From: Chondrilla cf. caribensis
Lineage: Eukaryota > Porifera > Demospongiae > Chondrillida > Chondrillidae
Reading direction: 5' to 3'
Assembly (NCBI GenBank): GCA_964020155.1
Contig: OZ026564.1
Location: forward strand, 1,343,611-1,407,610
Length of the DNA stretch: 64,000 nt
In this document: positions 49,401 to 63,394 of the stretch, one piece after another
Layout of the letters: each line of letters begins with the position of its first letter
Numbering within the stretch: the stretch's first letter is position 1
Position numbers and translations under genes: made by a program
The notes under the pieces: generated by a model
The model's database searches: none
What the model saw: the letters and a program-made list of their open reading frames with translations, nothing else
What the model was told of the DNA's origin: nothing

Positions 49401-50514
49401 GCCCATTTGAGACTTCTCATTCAGGTACTTCATAATATATGTATACAGTGCAAATTTATTGAGTATTATCTATTATATAATATATACGTACGTATATACA
49501 TTACATATAATATGTACGTAAGTCTGTTTCATATACATTTGCTGCATTTTATTCAGGTTCACCATTCAACATTCCGGATTTTGTACCCTGATCGGACCAT
49601 TATTCCAAAAATGCATTATATGGTGCACTATCCAGATTTTATTGAGAAGTAAGTGAATAGCGATTGCATATTAGCTTATTGTACTTCAATATAGTATGCT
49701 AATGCCTTATGTCTATGTAGGTATGGTCCCCTTAGTAGATTATGGTGTATGCGGTTTGAAGCGAAGCACCAGTATTTTAAGAAATTGGCCCAAACATTGG
49801 GTAATTTTATCAACATTCCAAAGAGTCTTGCAAGGAGGCAACAGAGACTAAACTGCTATCAGCTGATGGGGTCAGTGATAAGCAAACAGCCAGAGGTGAA
49901 AAAAGGTACGTATGTACATAATATGTAATCGCAAACAACATATGGACATGTACATATTTATACTAACACATACGTATGTCTACACCTTGTACATACATCA
50001 TGCCAACATTAAACTCTATGGTATGGGTCACTCTTGTTGTACATAGCATCACCAATTGATATCGACTCTGAAGAAGTACACTTAATTAAATTGTTGTCAA
50101 CAACGTCAACATCTCAGTACACTCAGTAAGTCTATTCTCTAAAGATTAAAGTTATCCTTTCACATTATTATTTTATATTAATCATTGACATTCATACACA
50201 GGGTGGAGTGCCTTGTTGCTCACAATGTATACTTTAGAGCAGGGAAAGTTGTTGCAACTGCCATTGAAGACGAGTCTCCAGTATTTTCTTTAATTAAGAA
50301 CATCATTTTAGACTCATCCAAAAATGTATTTTTAGTAGTTGAACAACTACAAACTATTAATTATTGTCATCACTTTCGTAGTTACTTTGTTAGGCATATC
50401 ACAAATCCACACATGTTTGCTCTTTCACTGTCATCACTTATTGACCATCATTGCATAACTCCACACAATTTTTTAAATAAACTTTGTATTTCCACCAAAT
50501 ATAGTTATTCTTAA
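46430..50514 (+). CDS. uncharacterised metazoan multi-exon protein, possibly transposon-derived; 5' end not found
   Basis: Exons: 46430-46493, 46618-46792, 46866-47047 (donor uncertain), 47135-47302, 47541-47916, 49255-49424, 49557-49648, 49721-49905, 50047-50125, 50202-50514 (TAA). Phases agree throughout. Motifs include DGKLRDICDGQIF, HLYYDDVEVCNPLGSKAKTH, LFYYTLGNIDPQYRS, GDNLASQALGGF with CRFCM, GLPPDIMHDVLEGALPLEL, IIPKMHYMVHYPDF and RFEAKHQYFKKLA. These blocks, in this order, recur in a large family of unnamed proteins in cnidarians, sponges and fish. Function is unknown; the copy-number pattern of the family suggests an origin in mobile DNA. The gene is intact except that its start exons were not identified. 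Confidence 0.7.
47970..49231. mobile_element. non-autonomous hAT-like element in intron, with internal repeat array
   Basis: Ends CAGGCCCGGAGCAA and complement of CAGGGCCGGCGCAA. TIRs of CAGGGCCGG type are typical of hAT elements; the flanking 8-mers (atatgtat / tgtatata) are similar but not identical. It fills most of the intron 47917-49254 and ends 24 bp before the acceptor. The interior holds the 126-bp repeat array on the opposite coding strand. No transposase motif was seen. Confidence 0.6.
48445..48948 (-). repeat. four tandem 126-bp repeats encoding a 42-residue Arg/Ser-rich unit
   Basis: Units begin at 48445, 48571, 48697 and 48823. On the minus strand each unit reads SRSPHQPRSNFKF, then KRSYRLKNAVQRSFQHSSAS, then SISEIPEV. 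The frame is open from 48918 down to 48586, where a CGA to TGA change in the second unit stops it. Units are nearly identical, so expansion is recent. A unit length divisible by three suggests past coding use. Confidence 0.85.
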
Positions 50515-50762
50515 TTATAATTATACTGCCATTATATATGTGTTGTGTGTATTATTGATTTTCTAAGACTAGTTTATGTATGTATAATACATATGTATAC
50601 GTATGTACTTGAATTATATAATTATAATATAATAAAATTAATATAATTTATTATATTGCATGCATGCATAAGATATGGGTGTTAATATTATATAATAATT
50701 ATTATTGTTATTATATTAATATTAATATATAATATTATAATATTAATAATGCATGCATGCAT

Positions 50763-50801
<39 letters not shown>

Positions 50802-51037
50802 ATGTGGAAGCGATTGGTAAGTTTTCAGCTGGCTGTTTGCTTTTCTACATTGAGCAGAGCATTCTAAGTAGAGTGATACAAGCAACTGCTATAAGTCAAC
50901 ATCCATATGCATAGAGGCAAAGATATAATCAGTGTATTTTAGTATACTAATAATATAAATTCTGTACGAGCGCCATTTACGTTACGTGTAAGGGATTAGT
51001 GTCTGGAGGGATTTGTAAAATTATACATGAATTGAAT
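50515..51037. other. intergenic, AT-rich low-complexity DNA
   Basis: Holds TA/AAT-rich palindromic stretches (around 50620-50760, with 'gcatgcatgc' runs) and a TG microsatellite at 50761-50800. No gene seen. Confidence 0.6.
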
Positions 51038-51648
51038 AAGGTAAAACGCCCCAATTCCGATCAAACTTTTATGAAAGGCTTACCTTCTCTGCAATGAAGC
51101 CAACATCAACCAAACTACTTACGATAGTGTTCTTTGGTATGTCAATCTATCACAGCTAAAACGACGGTTTCGAAAGATGTCGAGGAACCAGCAATTTTGC
51201 GGCGAACAAAGGCAGGTGAATTTTGTCGAGAATTGCCTATTTCCGATCACTTAAAAAGCTATACCTCACCACCTGCCGAAGTTCAATCTGGCAGAGAAGG
51301 TAAGAAGGGGATTAAGGCTAATGACACAAAAGGCCAGAATTATGACGCATAAAAGGGATAAATAATGTTCGTTCCGGTCAGGTACAGCGTATCTGGTTTA
51401 GCGCTCATCACAAGAAGTTTTGACGCCTCCTGTTTTATATTAACGCCTACTCGAAGGTAATGAATCGACCCAAACTCGTCGCAGCGAGGGATTCACCAAA
51501 GACAATTTACAGGTCATACGGGTGAGGGATAGTAGTTCATACTCACCTGACAAATATACTCTTTCTCCTGCTTTACGAAGTAAACAGTGGCCTAGATTGC
51601 TAAATGATCGGAATTAGGAAGTGATCGGAATTAGGGCGGTTTACCTTA
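51038..51648. mobile_element. ~610-bp TIR element
   Basis: Left end TAAGGTAAAACGCCCCAATT and right end complementary to TAAGGTAAACCGCCCTAATT. It contains a 72-residue open frame (51134-51352) with no recognised domain. Confidence 0.7.
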
Positions 51649-51879
51649 CATATCTTACCTTTACATCGATAATTTTCTTAACATCTATCTAACAAAATTT
51701 AGCAAAATATAAGTATGCCATCTCATGGTCATTCCGGGCAAATTCGCGTCGAGTCTTGAGCAGTGCCAGGGGCCGGCTATATACTATATCCACGCACGTA
51801 CTGAACATCGTAACCAAGACGGTTGCGCAATAAGTTGAAATTGGCCGGTATATATTCTATTTAGAGCCCATCATCTTAA

Positions 51880-52150
51880 GCGTGGTGGTTTACGCACACC
51901 GATGAGAACCCACCACGAGGCGATACATTTTGTGGTGATTTACACCCACCAATGTGAAACCACCACTGGTGGGTTTAACAAGAGGTGTGTATAACCCACC
52001 AACTGGTGGGTTATACACACCGCCGTATTTACAGTGTAATGACAATAAGCTTATAGGTTATACAATGGGAACGGAAGGTTTAGCGATTTAAACACCTGAG
52101 GGCGGAGCCCGAAGGTGTTGATCGCTAAACTTCCGTTCCCATTGTATAAC
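51880..52150. repeat. cluster of inverted repeats including a 94-bp hairpin
   Basis: Several short complementary 'acccaccaac/ggtgggt' motifs (51890-52022) are followed by a hairpin at 52057-52150, whose arms 'gttatacaatgggaacgg' and 'ccgttcccattgtataac' pair with few mismatches. Fragments of the same motif recur near 52690-52780. Confidence 0.65.
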
Positions 52151-52462
52151 TATCTTGTACCATGATGCAAGACATCCGAAGGCGCAGCCTGAGGATGTAG
52201 GTTACTTGTTTCGACCGCCTGTCTTCATTTAACTTGTTCTTTCTCTCAAGTTATATGGATAAATCGATTCTTAACCGTCCAAATGTAGTTCTAAGACTAT
52301 TAGCAATACGAATTCGAATAGCCGGATTGTTTCGAGAGCCAAGCTGCTTGGTACAAGATACAAATCTTGAAGTAAGCTACCGCTGTCAGTCTCTATCTAC
52401 TAGATACCTGGCCCAAATATCTCTATTCAGAAGATAACTAACCCGACCGTCTTTAGTAGGAG

Positions 52463-52660
52463 AGCGATCCAATCGTCCCTTTCCAGTGAAATTCCAGCCC
52501 TCCCGCTCGATCTATCAATGTGAAATTCGTTTCGTTGCTGGCTTGAGGGAAGGGTTCAATTCGACATCGATACGTTTGAATTCGATCGTCCCTTTCCAGT
52601 GAAATTCTAGCCATCCCGTTCGATCTATCATGCAACGCGAAATTTCGTTTCGGCTCATAA
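52463..52660. repeat. direct repeat, ~113-bp spacing, two units
   Basis: 'cgtccctttccagtgaaatt' occurs at 52474 and 52587, each followed by a 'cccg-tcgatctatca' block and 'gaaattcgtttcg' (or variant). Confidence 0.7.
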
Positions 52661-52799
52661 GTGATAAAATGATACTAACGAGGTGTATAACAGAGTTAGT
52701 TATACACCTTGGGAAAAAAGTTATACACCCCATGAATACGTAATGAGGTAGTTTAGCGATTAAGACACCCGACCACATCAAAGGAAACGCCCACGTATC

Positions 52800-53330
52800 A
52801 TGGTACAAATCATAACACAGCCCAGTACCTAAATTTTTATCCATTTGTCATATGCGAGCACTCCAAGAAGAGAATTTGAAGTATTTCTGGTCACTCCATC
52901 CGAATTTGAATCACATATAAGGTTAGTTAGATGTGGTATAATAGATTAATATAATAAATCGAGAAAAAAATTGGAACCCGGCCACCTAGTTTCTCTAGTA
53001 GTCTCCGTGAATATATATGATGGAAAGTTTGAGCTATTTTCACTTGTAAATAGGGTGCAAAAAATAAAAGTGTTCACTACAAGGTCCCAGGAGAGAAAAT
53101 CCGCTTTCCCCGCCATGGCCATATGTGACGTCGAAATACGAATACGTGGTCAGGAATAAACAATCGATTTTCGGACCATATGTATATTCGGTTGATAAAT
53201 CATGTAAAGTGAAGCAGATTATACCGACCTATATCAACTATCACAGTGCCCAGGTACTTCTCTTTCCAGCTTGCGACTTTGAAGTATTTCGGTTGCTTGA
53301 CGTTTTTGCCACAGCTTCGCAAACTTGAAA
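52800..53330. repeat. dispersed intergenic repeat, partial copy
   Basis: Matches parts of 21260-21620 and 61140-61480, for example 'cagtacctaaatttttatcc' and 'cactacaaggtcccaggaga'. It is a third, shorter copy of the block upstream of RTK-B and RTK-D. Confidence 0.7.
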
Positions 53331-53359
53331 TTCGCGTACGATTCACTTTATTCGCGGAC

Positions 53360-54233
53360 TAGAGTAAATAATCAATGATCGGACGCCACCTATTTTCGGA
53401 CATATAAAATTGGCTATTTCTTGAAAACTATAGAATCTACCGACTCCCAATAACCTTTGTTTTATAGGCCATTACATGTAGCCGCTCTCTACACAGTAAG
53501 ATCCTCGTAGCTTACCGCATCGCTCTGCCAGAGTCGATCGAAAACATTGCCCGATAATAATCGATATTCGGACAAAGGAATGAGCTTTCGGACGGACGTC
53601 ACTACAGAGTGGAGAAACGACGAAGAACCCGGAAAACATAAGAAATTATAGCTCTACATGTCTACTTTGAAATATGAAAGTTAGAGGTGTATATGTATAA
53701 CTTTGAGGAAATCCGAACAAGTTATCAAACCCTCTGTGAAAGACCAAATTTCGGACGAATTTATACTATTTTGGGAATTTATATAGGCTGCATGGCATAT
53801 ATCGTCAATATAAATTCCTCTCTGCAATATAAATATGTTCGAAATTTGGTCTTTCACAGGGGGTTAGATCTCTTATTCGGATTCCCTCAACGTGATACAT
53901 ATTTATCTCTAACTTTCATATGCTAAAGTAGACATGTATAGTTATCACTTCTAATGTTTTCCGGGTTCTTTGTCGTTTCTCCACTCCGTAGTGAGGTCCG
54001 TCCGAAAGCTCAGTCCTTTGTCCGAATATCGATTATTATCGGGCGATTTGTTCGATCGACTCTAGCAGAGCCATGCGATAAGCTACGAGGATCTTACTGA
54101 GTAGAGAGCGACTACATGTAATGGCCTATAAAACAACGTTTATTAAGAGTCGGTAGGTTTTATAGTTTTCGAGAAATAGCCAATTTTATATGTCCGAAAA
54201 TAGGTGGCGTCCGATCATTGATCATTTACTCTA
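53360..54233. mobile_element. foldback element 1 (874 bp, ~430-bp inverted arms)
   Basis: Begins TAGAGTAAATAATCAATGATC and ends with the near complement (gatcatttactcta). Arms pair almost to the centre near 53796, where 'aaatttcggacgaattta' meets its diverged complement. No coding capacity was recognised. Confidence 0.85.
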
Positions 54234-54245
54234 CCAGTTTAAGTC

Positions 54246-55119
54246 TAGAGTAAATAATCAATGATCGGACGCCACCCATATTCGGACACATAAAATTGGC
54301 TATTTCTCGAAAACTATAAAACCTACCGACTCCCAATAAACTTCGTTTTATAGGCCATTACATGTAGTCGCTTTTCACTCAGTAAGATCCTCGTAGCTTA
54401 CCGTATGGCTCTGCTAGAGTCGATCGAAAAAATTGCCCGATAATAATCGATATTCGGACAAAGGAATGAGCTTTCGGACGGACCTCACTACAAAGTGGAG
54501 AAACGACAAAGAACTCGGAAAACATCAGAAATTATAGTTCTACATGTCTACTTTAAAATATGAAAGTTAGAGGTGGATATGTATCACTTTGACGAAATCC
54601 GAACAAGTTATCTAACCCTCTGTGAAAGACCAAATTTCGGACGAATTTATACTATTTTGGGAATTTATATAGGCTGACTGGCGTTATTCGTCAATATAAA
54701 TTCCTCTCTGCAATATAAATTTGTTCGAAATTTGGTCTTTCACAGGGGGTTAGATATCTTGTTCGGATTCCCTCAAAGTGATACATATTTAACTCTAACT
54801 TTCATATTTTAAAGTAGACATGTATAGTTATCATTTCTGATGTTTTCCGAGTTCTTTGTTGTTTCTCCACTTTGTAGTGAGGTCCGTCCGAAAGCTCATT
54901 CCTTTGTCCGAATATCGATTATTATCGGGCGATTTTTTCGATCGACTCTAGCAGAGCCATACGGTAAGCTACGAGGATCTTACTGAGTGAAAAGCGACTA
55001 CATGTAATGGCCTATAAAACGAAGTTTATTGGGAGTCGGTAGGTTTTATAGTTTTCGAGAAATAGCCAATTTTATGTGTCCGAATATGGGTGGCGTCCGA
55101 TCATTGATTATTTACTCTA
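54246..55119. mobile_element. foldback element 2 (874 bp), tandem to element 1
   Basis: Same ends, same length and the same internal order as element 1, separated from it by 12 bp (ccagtttaagtc). Arms are similar to each other and to element 1. Confidence 0.85.
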
Positions 55120-55132
55120 CTTGTCTACCGTA

Positions 55133-55310
55133 CGTGAACCTGGGAAACATCAGAAATTATAGCTCTACATGTCTACCTTAAATATGAAAGTTACAGGTAT
55201 GTATCACTGTGAGGAAATCCGAACAAGTTATCTAACCCTCTGTGAAAGACCAAATTTCGGACGTATTTATGGTATTTTGGGAATTTATAATGGCGTCAAT
55301 ATACATTCTC
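55133..55310. mobile_element. partial third foldback copy
   Basis: 'aacatcagaaattatagctc' through 'tattttgggaatttata' matches the inner left arm of elements 1 and 2, then diverges. Outer end and right arm are missing. Confidence 0.75.
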
Positions 55311-55415
55311 TTGGCAATATAGCAGAACACGAAGAAATGTTCCGTGTGCATAACTGCGTCTCTACGGCCAATGTAGATCCGAATTTCACCCATACTCAGC
55401 CATTGACCGGAAATA

Positions 55416-55590
55416 CAGTGGAACCTCTCTATTAAGGACACTTTGGGACCTTGATTTTAGTCCTTATTACAGAGGTGTCCTCAATTCAGAGGTCACTTAA
55501 TACACTACAGTACTACACTGGGACACAGAATGGTGTCCTTATTATAGAGGTTTTTGCAATTCAGAGGTTTGTAATAGAGAGGTTCCACTG
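55416..55590. mobile_element. 175-bp TIR element (MITE), second copy
   Basis: Same family as 32863-33031, with CAGTGGAACCTCTCTATTA ends and flanking TA. Confidence 0.85.
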
Positions 55591-56956
55591 TACCCCGAAA
55601 ACTGTAAATTCCGGGATTGTACAGTGGTAAGTTTAAGTATAATATTATGGTATAATTATATACTATAGTATAATACGACAATGAGAAGCTGTCATTTTTA
55701 AACACATTGTATATTCACTTCCACCAAAATCATCTTGAAGACTGTCATTAATATTACAACATGAAACTTTTCATAAACATTATCAAGGGTCACCTGAAGA
55801 ACATGATCACCAGCCATTTGGTGATTACTATTCCAGTGATCACCATGGTGATCACATTCTTCAGTTGATCCGATTATCTGGTATGAATGGCTTCTGAGCC
55901 CCTAATTTTGTCACTAGCTGACAAAGTCCAGCATGACTTCAAACAGCTAGTCTATGCATGCATACGTACACAACTCCTGCATCACTACATGTATGTACAA
56001 TATGCACATTCACTTTGGTACAGTACATGTACTCCTAAGCTTCCTTCACAATAATGGAACATCCAATAATAGACACTCCTAAAGAAATTACCTTCCTACT
56101 AGGATATTCTCCGAGGAACTGGAAAGTGATTCCCCATGGTCATCAGCTAGTGCTAATAAGCTGATCCAAATGTGTCCTTTATAAAGAGACTGCACTATTA
56201 TGTGTATAAGTTTAACATGTACCTACATACAAAGTATATAAGATTATACTTTTTGCAAGCATATATATTTCAGATCTGCTTAGTTTAATTGACTCTCTAT
56301 GTACATGGTGACTACATGCATGATACTGTGATGTGCTGCGATAATCAATTAGGCATTAGTAATGGTTCTCATATGGCTGCTCAGTAACAGTTACCATGCA
56401 TTTGTAATAAATTCATTGCTATATTATACAGTTCCTGAGTTCTGCAGCACGTACATGTGAATAGAACCTTATAGCTTATGAAGGTAACATGGTGAACCTT
56501 TGTTAACTAAAATGTGCAGTGAGGATTTATGTGGTATCCTTGTCCTGTTGATTGTTGTGGGAACCTGTGAGTTAATTGAGGTTTCAATTACACAAGGAAC
56601 ATTCTCACCATTCAAGTGTATCATATGCAAGTATAAATTTCAATACAGCTGCTATGATATGAAAATTGTTGCATTCGAGTAACTGATTCAATGTTCCATA
56701 TTGAGCACACCACTCTGGCAGGACACATTATTGCTGATATCCTATCATTGAAACTGAAGTTTAGTACTGTAACAGTATTCTTGATAGGACGAAAGTGATA
56801 TTCAAGTCCATAGGTGATGGAAGTACTCCTTATAAGTGTGATTCCTTCTCTAATTCCATCCTTTGCTCCAAGTCTCAATTCATCCTTGGTATGATAGCAA
56901 TTATTATACTACATAAGAAAAGTGTTCCAGAAATTCGAAGGAAAAGCATGCAACTT
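55591..56956. other. intergenic, no gene recognised
   Basis: Positions 55735-55890 resemble 18680-18820. A perfect 20-bp palindrome (gtgatcaccatggtgatcac) is at 55836-55855. A minus-strand frame at 56621-56878 has coding-like composition but no recognisable family and could be 3' UTR of the CYTH gene. Confidence 0.4.
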
Positions 56957-59495
<2,539 letters not shown>

Positions 59496-59959
59496 TGTGT
59501 GATGCAATAATTGTACATGACAAATTGTACATTGTGGTTTCCGACATTAATGTAATGATGATGGTGTAAACATCATACCCTGTTAGCATTTTCCTAGTTC
59601 TCACGATCAATTGGTACATCCTTACATAATTGTATTTTTTCATATTGTTAATATTATTTTGTTGTATGATTGAGGTCAAGATCAAAGAAAAAAGTGTGTA
59701 TTCGCAGCGTATACTGCACACTTTTTTCAATTAACACCAACAAAAGTGTGCAATATACCTAAGCGCCCAGTGTTATCATAACTGCTATCATAACAATTAG
59801 CTCTTGTCATTTTATTGTCTGGCTTCAATGGCTAGTATCTTCAGTATACATTCATAGCCTTAATAAACCTCCTTCTATTTCTACGAATGGCAAACTGTGC
59901 AATTCTTGCCCACGGGATCGCAGCTCCAGCTTCTCTAGCGTTCTTAAAACATTTGACCA

Positions 59960-60450
59960 ATGAATGGCTCTAATAGGAAAAGCTAACAAAGAGAACGTTC
60001 CTCCTGAGAAAAGGTTCAAATTCTCCTTTGATGGTGAGAAGCTCGAGAAGCTTGCAAACAGATATCAGCCGCCTAACATCCTATCCAATACCACCTGGGC
60101 TATGAGGGTTTTCGAGGAATAGAGAACAACTCAAAATGCAGTGGCGGATTTCGAGGATGATATGTGCCCTGGTGACATACTAACAAGGACAAGCAAGGGT
60201 AGCATCTCAAAGTGGCTAGGTCTCTTTGCCCGAATTAATTCAAGTGAGAAGGCAGGATGGCAAGGAATACCCCCCGCGTACGATCCATTAACTACTTCTT
60301 GGCTTTCAGCGCCACATATGACTCACTGGGCCGGCCGGATAAAGCAATCAATCTTTTCGGCGACCCTGAATTTTCGATATTGAGAAAGCTGGATAAGCTG
60401 CCGCATCGATCCCGTTGGGAAAAACTGCAAAGTTTGCCATACAAATAAGC
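59960..60450 (+). pseudogene. DUF3504/tyrosine-recombinase-associated (Crypton-like) fragment
   Basis: Translation in shifting frames gives KLANRYQPPNILSNTTWAMR with VFEE, a stop, MCPGDILTRTSKGSISKWL, then GKEYPPRTIH and a short stop-interrupted stretch, and FGDPEFSILRKLDKL. Order and content match the N-terminal region of DUF3504/Crypton-like proteins. At least two frameshifts and two stops make it a relic. It lies inside the insertion that distinguishes this block from 20413-21742. Confidence 0.6.
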
Positions 60451-60470
60451 GCCTACAACAAGCAATTGCA

Positions 60471-60530
60471 AGTTATTATATAGGGAGCTGTGCAATGGCT
60501 CTATATTGCACAGCTCCCTATATAATAACT
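60471..60530. repeat. perfect hairpin, 26-bp arms, 8-nt loop
   Basis: Arm 'agttattatatagggagctg' plus 'tgcaat', loop 'ggctctat', and the exact complement. It sits at the right end of the insertion 59660-60540. Confidence 0.9.
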
Positions 60531-61582
60531 ATTACATTATAATATTGTTTCTTGTTAATACACTGTTCACTACTTAGCATAACTTGCATGACTCAAAGCT
60601 TGTAGCTATGGTGAGTGAAGTTTGGCCATTATGAAATGGAATTATTTTATGTTGCAATAATTATTATTATATTCATAGCATGTATGAAATCTGTATGATC
60701 TTACTAAGCATAATAAGCATCTGACTCACCAAATTAAGTACATTGCAGCCTAATAAAGGATAAAATTCACTGACTAGAAAGTGAATGATGATGTTCCAGA
60801 CATATATAAATTTGCTACAGAGTGAAAGCTCCTTTGTTGACACATTGGGTACACTGTAAATACATTTGCAGCCCCCTATTGAAGGTCTGAGTCAATGATG
60901 TCCAGGACATTTTGATCAGTAGATCTACCTCAACTGGTATAAAACTGATTGTGACCATGCATAATTGACGGCAGTTATTTAATTGGTATAAGTGTTATTG
61001 CTGTTGCTGCCAAATGTTCTTTCATGGTGGCAACTACTGTGAACAAAAACTATCAAGTATTAATAGACGATATCCATGTCAGTTGAAAAATGCTACATCC
61101 ATTTCATTTCCTATAATACCTCATGCGTAATGACAATAAATCATAATAACACAGCCCAGTACCTGAATTTTTATCCATTTGTCGTAAGGTAAACACTTCA
61201 AGAAGAGAATTTGAAGTATTTTAGGTCACTCCATCTGAATTTAAATCACATTGTGTTAGGTTAGTTAGATGTGGCATAATAGATTAATACATAAATCGGG
61301 AAAAGAATCGGAATTAACTCGGCCACCTAGCTCTCCGTGAATATTTATGACAGAAAGTTTAAACTATTATCACTTGTAGTTAGGGTGCAAAAGATAAGAG
61401 TGTTCACTGCTAGGTCCCGGGAGAGAAAATCCATTTTCTTCTCGATGGCATTTGTGACGGTTTATATGTGACTGTTTACATCAAAATCGAATACGTATGT
61501 GGTGGGAGACATGCGGTGATGTTTTCGTTCTTATTCAACAAAAATTGGTGGAAAAAACCCATCCCAGCCGAATTATCACTGT

Positions 61583-62460
61583 TTGCGGCCGAATCTACGT
61601 GTATTTGGCCATTGTGTGGAAAATGAAAGTTTAATGAGTTTGAAAGCACAAATAAAGAAGAAAACCTCAGAACGTCGCTTTTGGAGAGAAGAAGAATTTC
61701 AATCCCAACTGGAAACTGAACAACTAAGTTTACTCAACTTCTCCCAAGAGAAAGGGGCATCCATCTGGTTGTCGGTCCTACCAATTGCCAAACATGGTTT
61801 TGATCTCCACAAGGGTGCATTCAGGGACGCATTAAGTCTTAGATATGGTTGGCACCTCATGAATACACCACAAACATGTAGCTGCGGTAGCAACGTTTCT
61901 GTTGACCATGCCATGATCTGTTCAAAGGGTGGCTTCCCAACCATCAGGCATAATGAAGTAAGAGATCTTACAGCCAATACGCTCTCGGAAGTCTGTCATA
62001 ATGTGATTAAAGAACCGTTGCTGCAACCAGTTCAGGGAGAAATATTACATCTGATTCATAACTCAGCAAACAGAGAAGAGCATGCTCGTTTAGACATCTC
62101 CGCAAGAGGATTCTGGAATAGATCCCAGTTAGCATTCTTTGACATAAGGGTTTTCTACCCAAATGCACCTTCCAATCAATCCACAACAACCTCAGCAGTT
62201 TACAAGAAACATGAGAATGAAAAGAAGAGGAAATGTGGACAGAGGGTTCATGAAATCGAGAGAGGTGTCTCTACACCACTAGTTTTTTCAACAAGTGGAG
62301 GAATGTCCAAAGAATGCACCATCTTTTACCAAAGATTGGCTGCCCTGACTGCAGACAAACAGATCAATCCTATGCCACATTACTTGGATGGATCAGAGTA
62401 AGACTCTCATTTGCACTACTCCGTATGGCAATATTATGTATCTGAAGGACAACATCATCA
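61583..62460 (+). pseudogene. reverse-transcriptase-linked C-terminal domain, long fragment
   Basis: Open frame of 272 residues: GASIWLSVLPIAKHGFDLHK, GAFRDALSLRYGW, CSCGSNVSVDHAMICSKGGF, RHNEVRDLTANTL, AFFDIRVFYPNAPSNQ, GVSTPLVFSTSGGM. This is the region after the polymerase domain in a retroelement family abundant in sponges and cnidarians. After a frame change at about 62390 the ending GWIRVRLSFALLRMAILCI appears, then a TGA. No polymerase core is here; an N-terminal piece of the same family is at 22863. Confidence 0.75.
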
Positions 62461-62779
62461 AGAAAATTTCATCCCAACAATAGATTCGGTTGCACTTGAA
62501 TCCACTGCGCCCCTATACTGAACATTTATTGTTTATCTGTGTATCTTTTTATCTGAAACCATGTAGATTTAGTATTTATTTATTCCATTATGTTTCATTT
62601 GATAATAATAATATGGTAATTCTTTTAATTTTCCCTGCAATTTAATTAATTATGTATGCATTCCACTGATCCTGTGGCAAGACATTGTCAGTAAGATTGC
62701 CCTATACAACCACAGATACCATACTACACCATGATATTATAGCATTAAGCATCCAATTCATGTAATACTAAAATTTTCA

Positions 62780-63076
62780 GTGGTCGAGTGCATTCTGTTT
62801 GGTGGAGAATTAGAATGGGTTGATTGCTCTGAATCCACGAGTACTTGGACAGCTCACATCCACAGTGAACAACTACAGCAGATTAGCAGTTTATGTATGC
62901 ATTTGATTCAATTATATCCATGGTCAGCTACTTGGCAGGAGAGCCATATTGATCCTCTCCACTTTTCGCAAACCTACATTATTTTTAACAGTCAAGATGT
63001 AAGCATATTGTGTGATATTCTGGGACTGGGAAAAGAGAATAATTGCAATTACTCAGGTAGGACATGTCAGCATTGA
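62780..63076 (+). CDS. conserved 98-residue frame upstream of RTK-D, function unknown
   Basis: Encodes VECILFGGELEWVDCSESTS, QLQQISSLCMHLIQLYPWSA and a hydrophobic-rich remainder ending YSGRTCQH. It is preceded by an acceptor-like 'aaattttcag' and contains a donor-like 'ctcag|gtagg' near 63053, so it may be an exon. The RTK-B copy (23152-23450) is nearly identical but has TGA for Trp at about 23219. I recognise no family. Confidence 0.35.
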   Translation: MVECILFGGELEWVDCSESTSTWTAHIHSEQLQQISSLCMHLIQLYPWSATWQESHIDPLHFSQTYIIFNSQDVSILCDILGLGKENNCNYSGRTCQH

Positions 63077-63394
63077 ACGCGGAAACCAATAACTTGCGGA
63101 TTCATTGTTATGTAAACAATTGAATCAACCAATTCGGGAGAAGGTCACGAGCAGTCACATGATAATTATGTTTCTACAAGAACCGTCATAACAGAATTCA
63201 CAAGTAGATATAGGCTAGCGAATCGCCTTGAAGATAAATGCTGGGCACTTATTGTGGGACTAGTTGCACAGGAATATCGTCGAATAACAATGACGTAACG
63301 CTTAACTCGTGACATGCGCGTGACATGGACATATCACGGCTGAATTTCTAATGTAGTAGATTCTTTTTTGGCATTTTGGTGGAGATCCACATAA

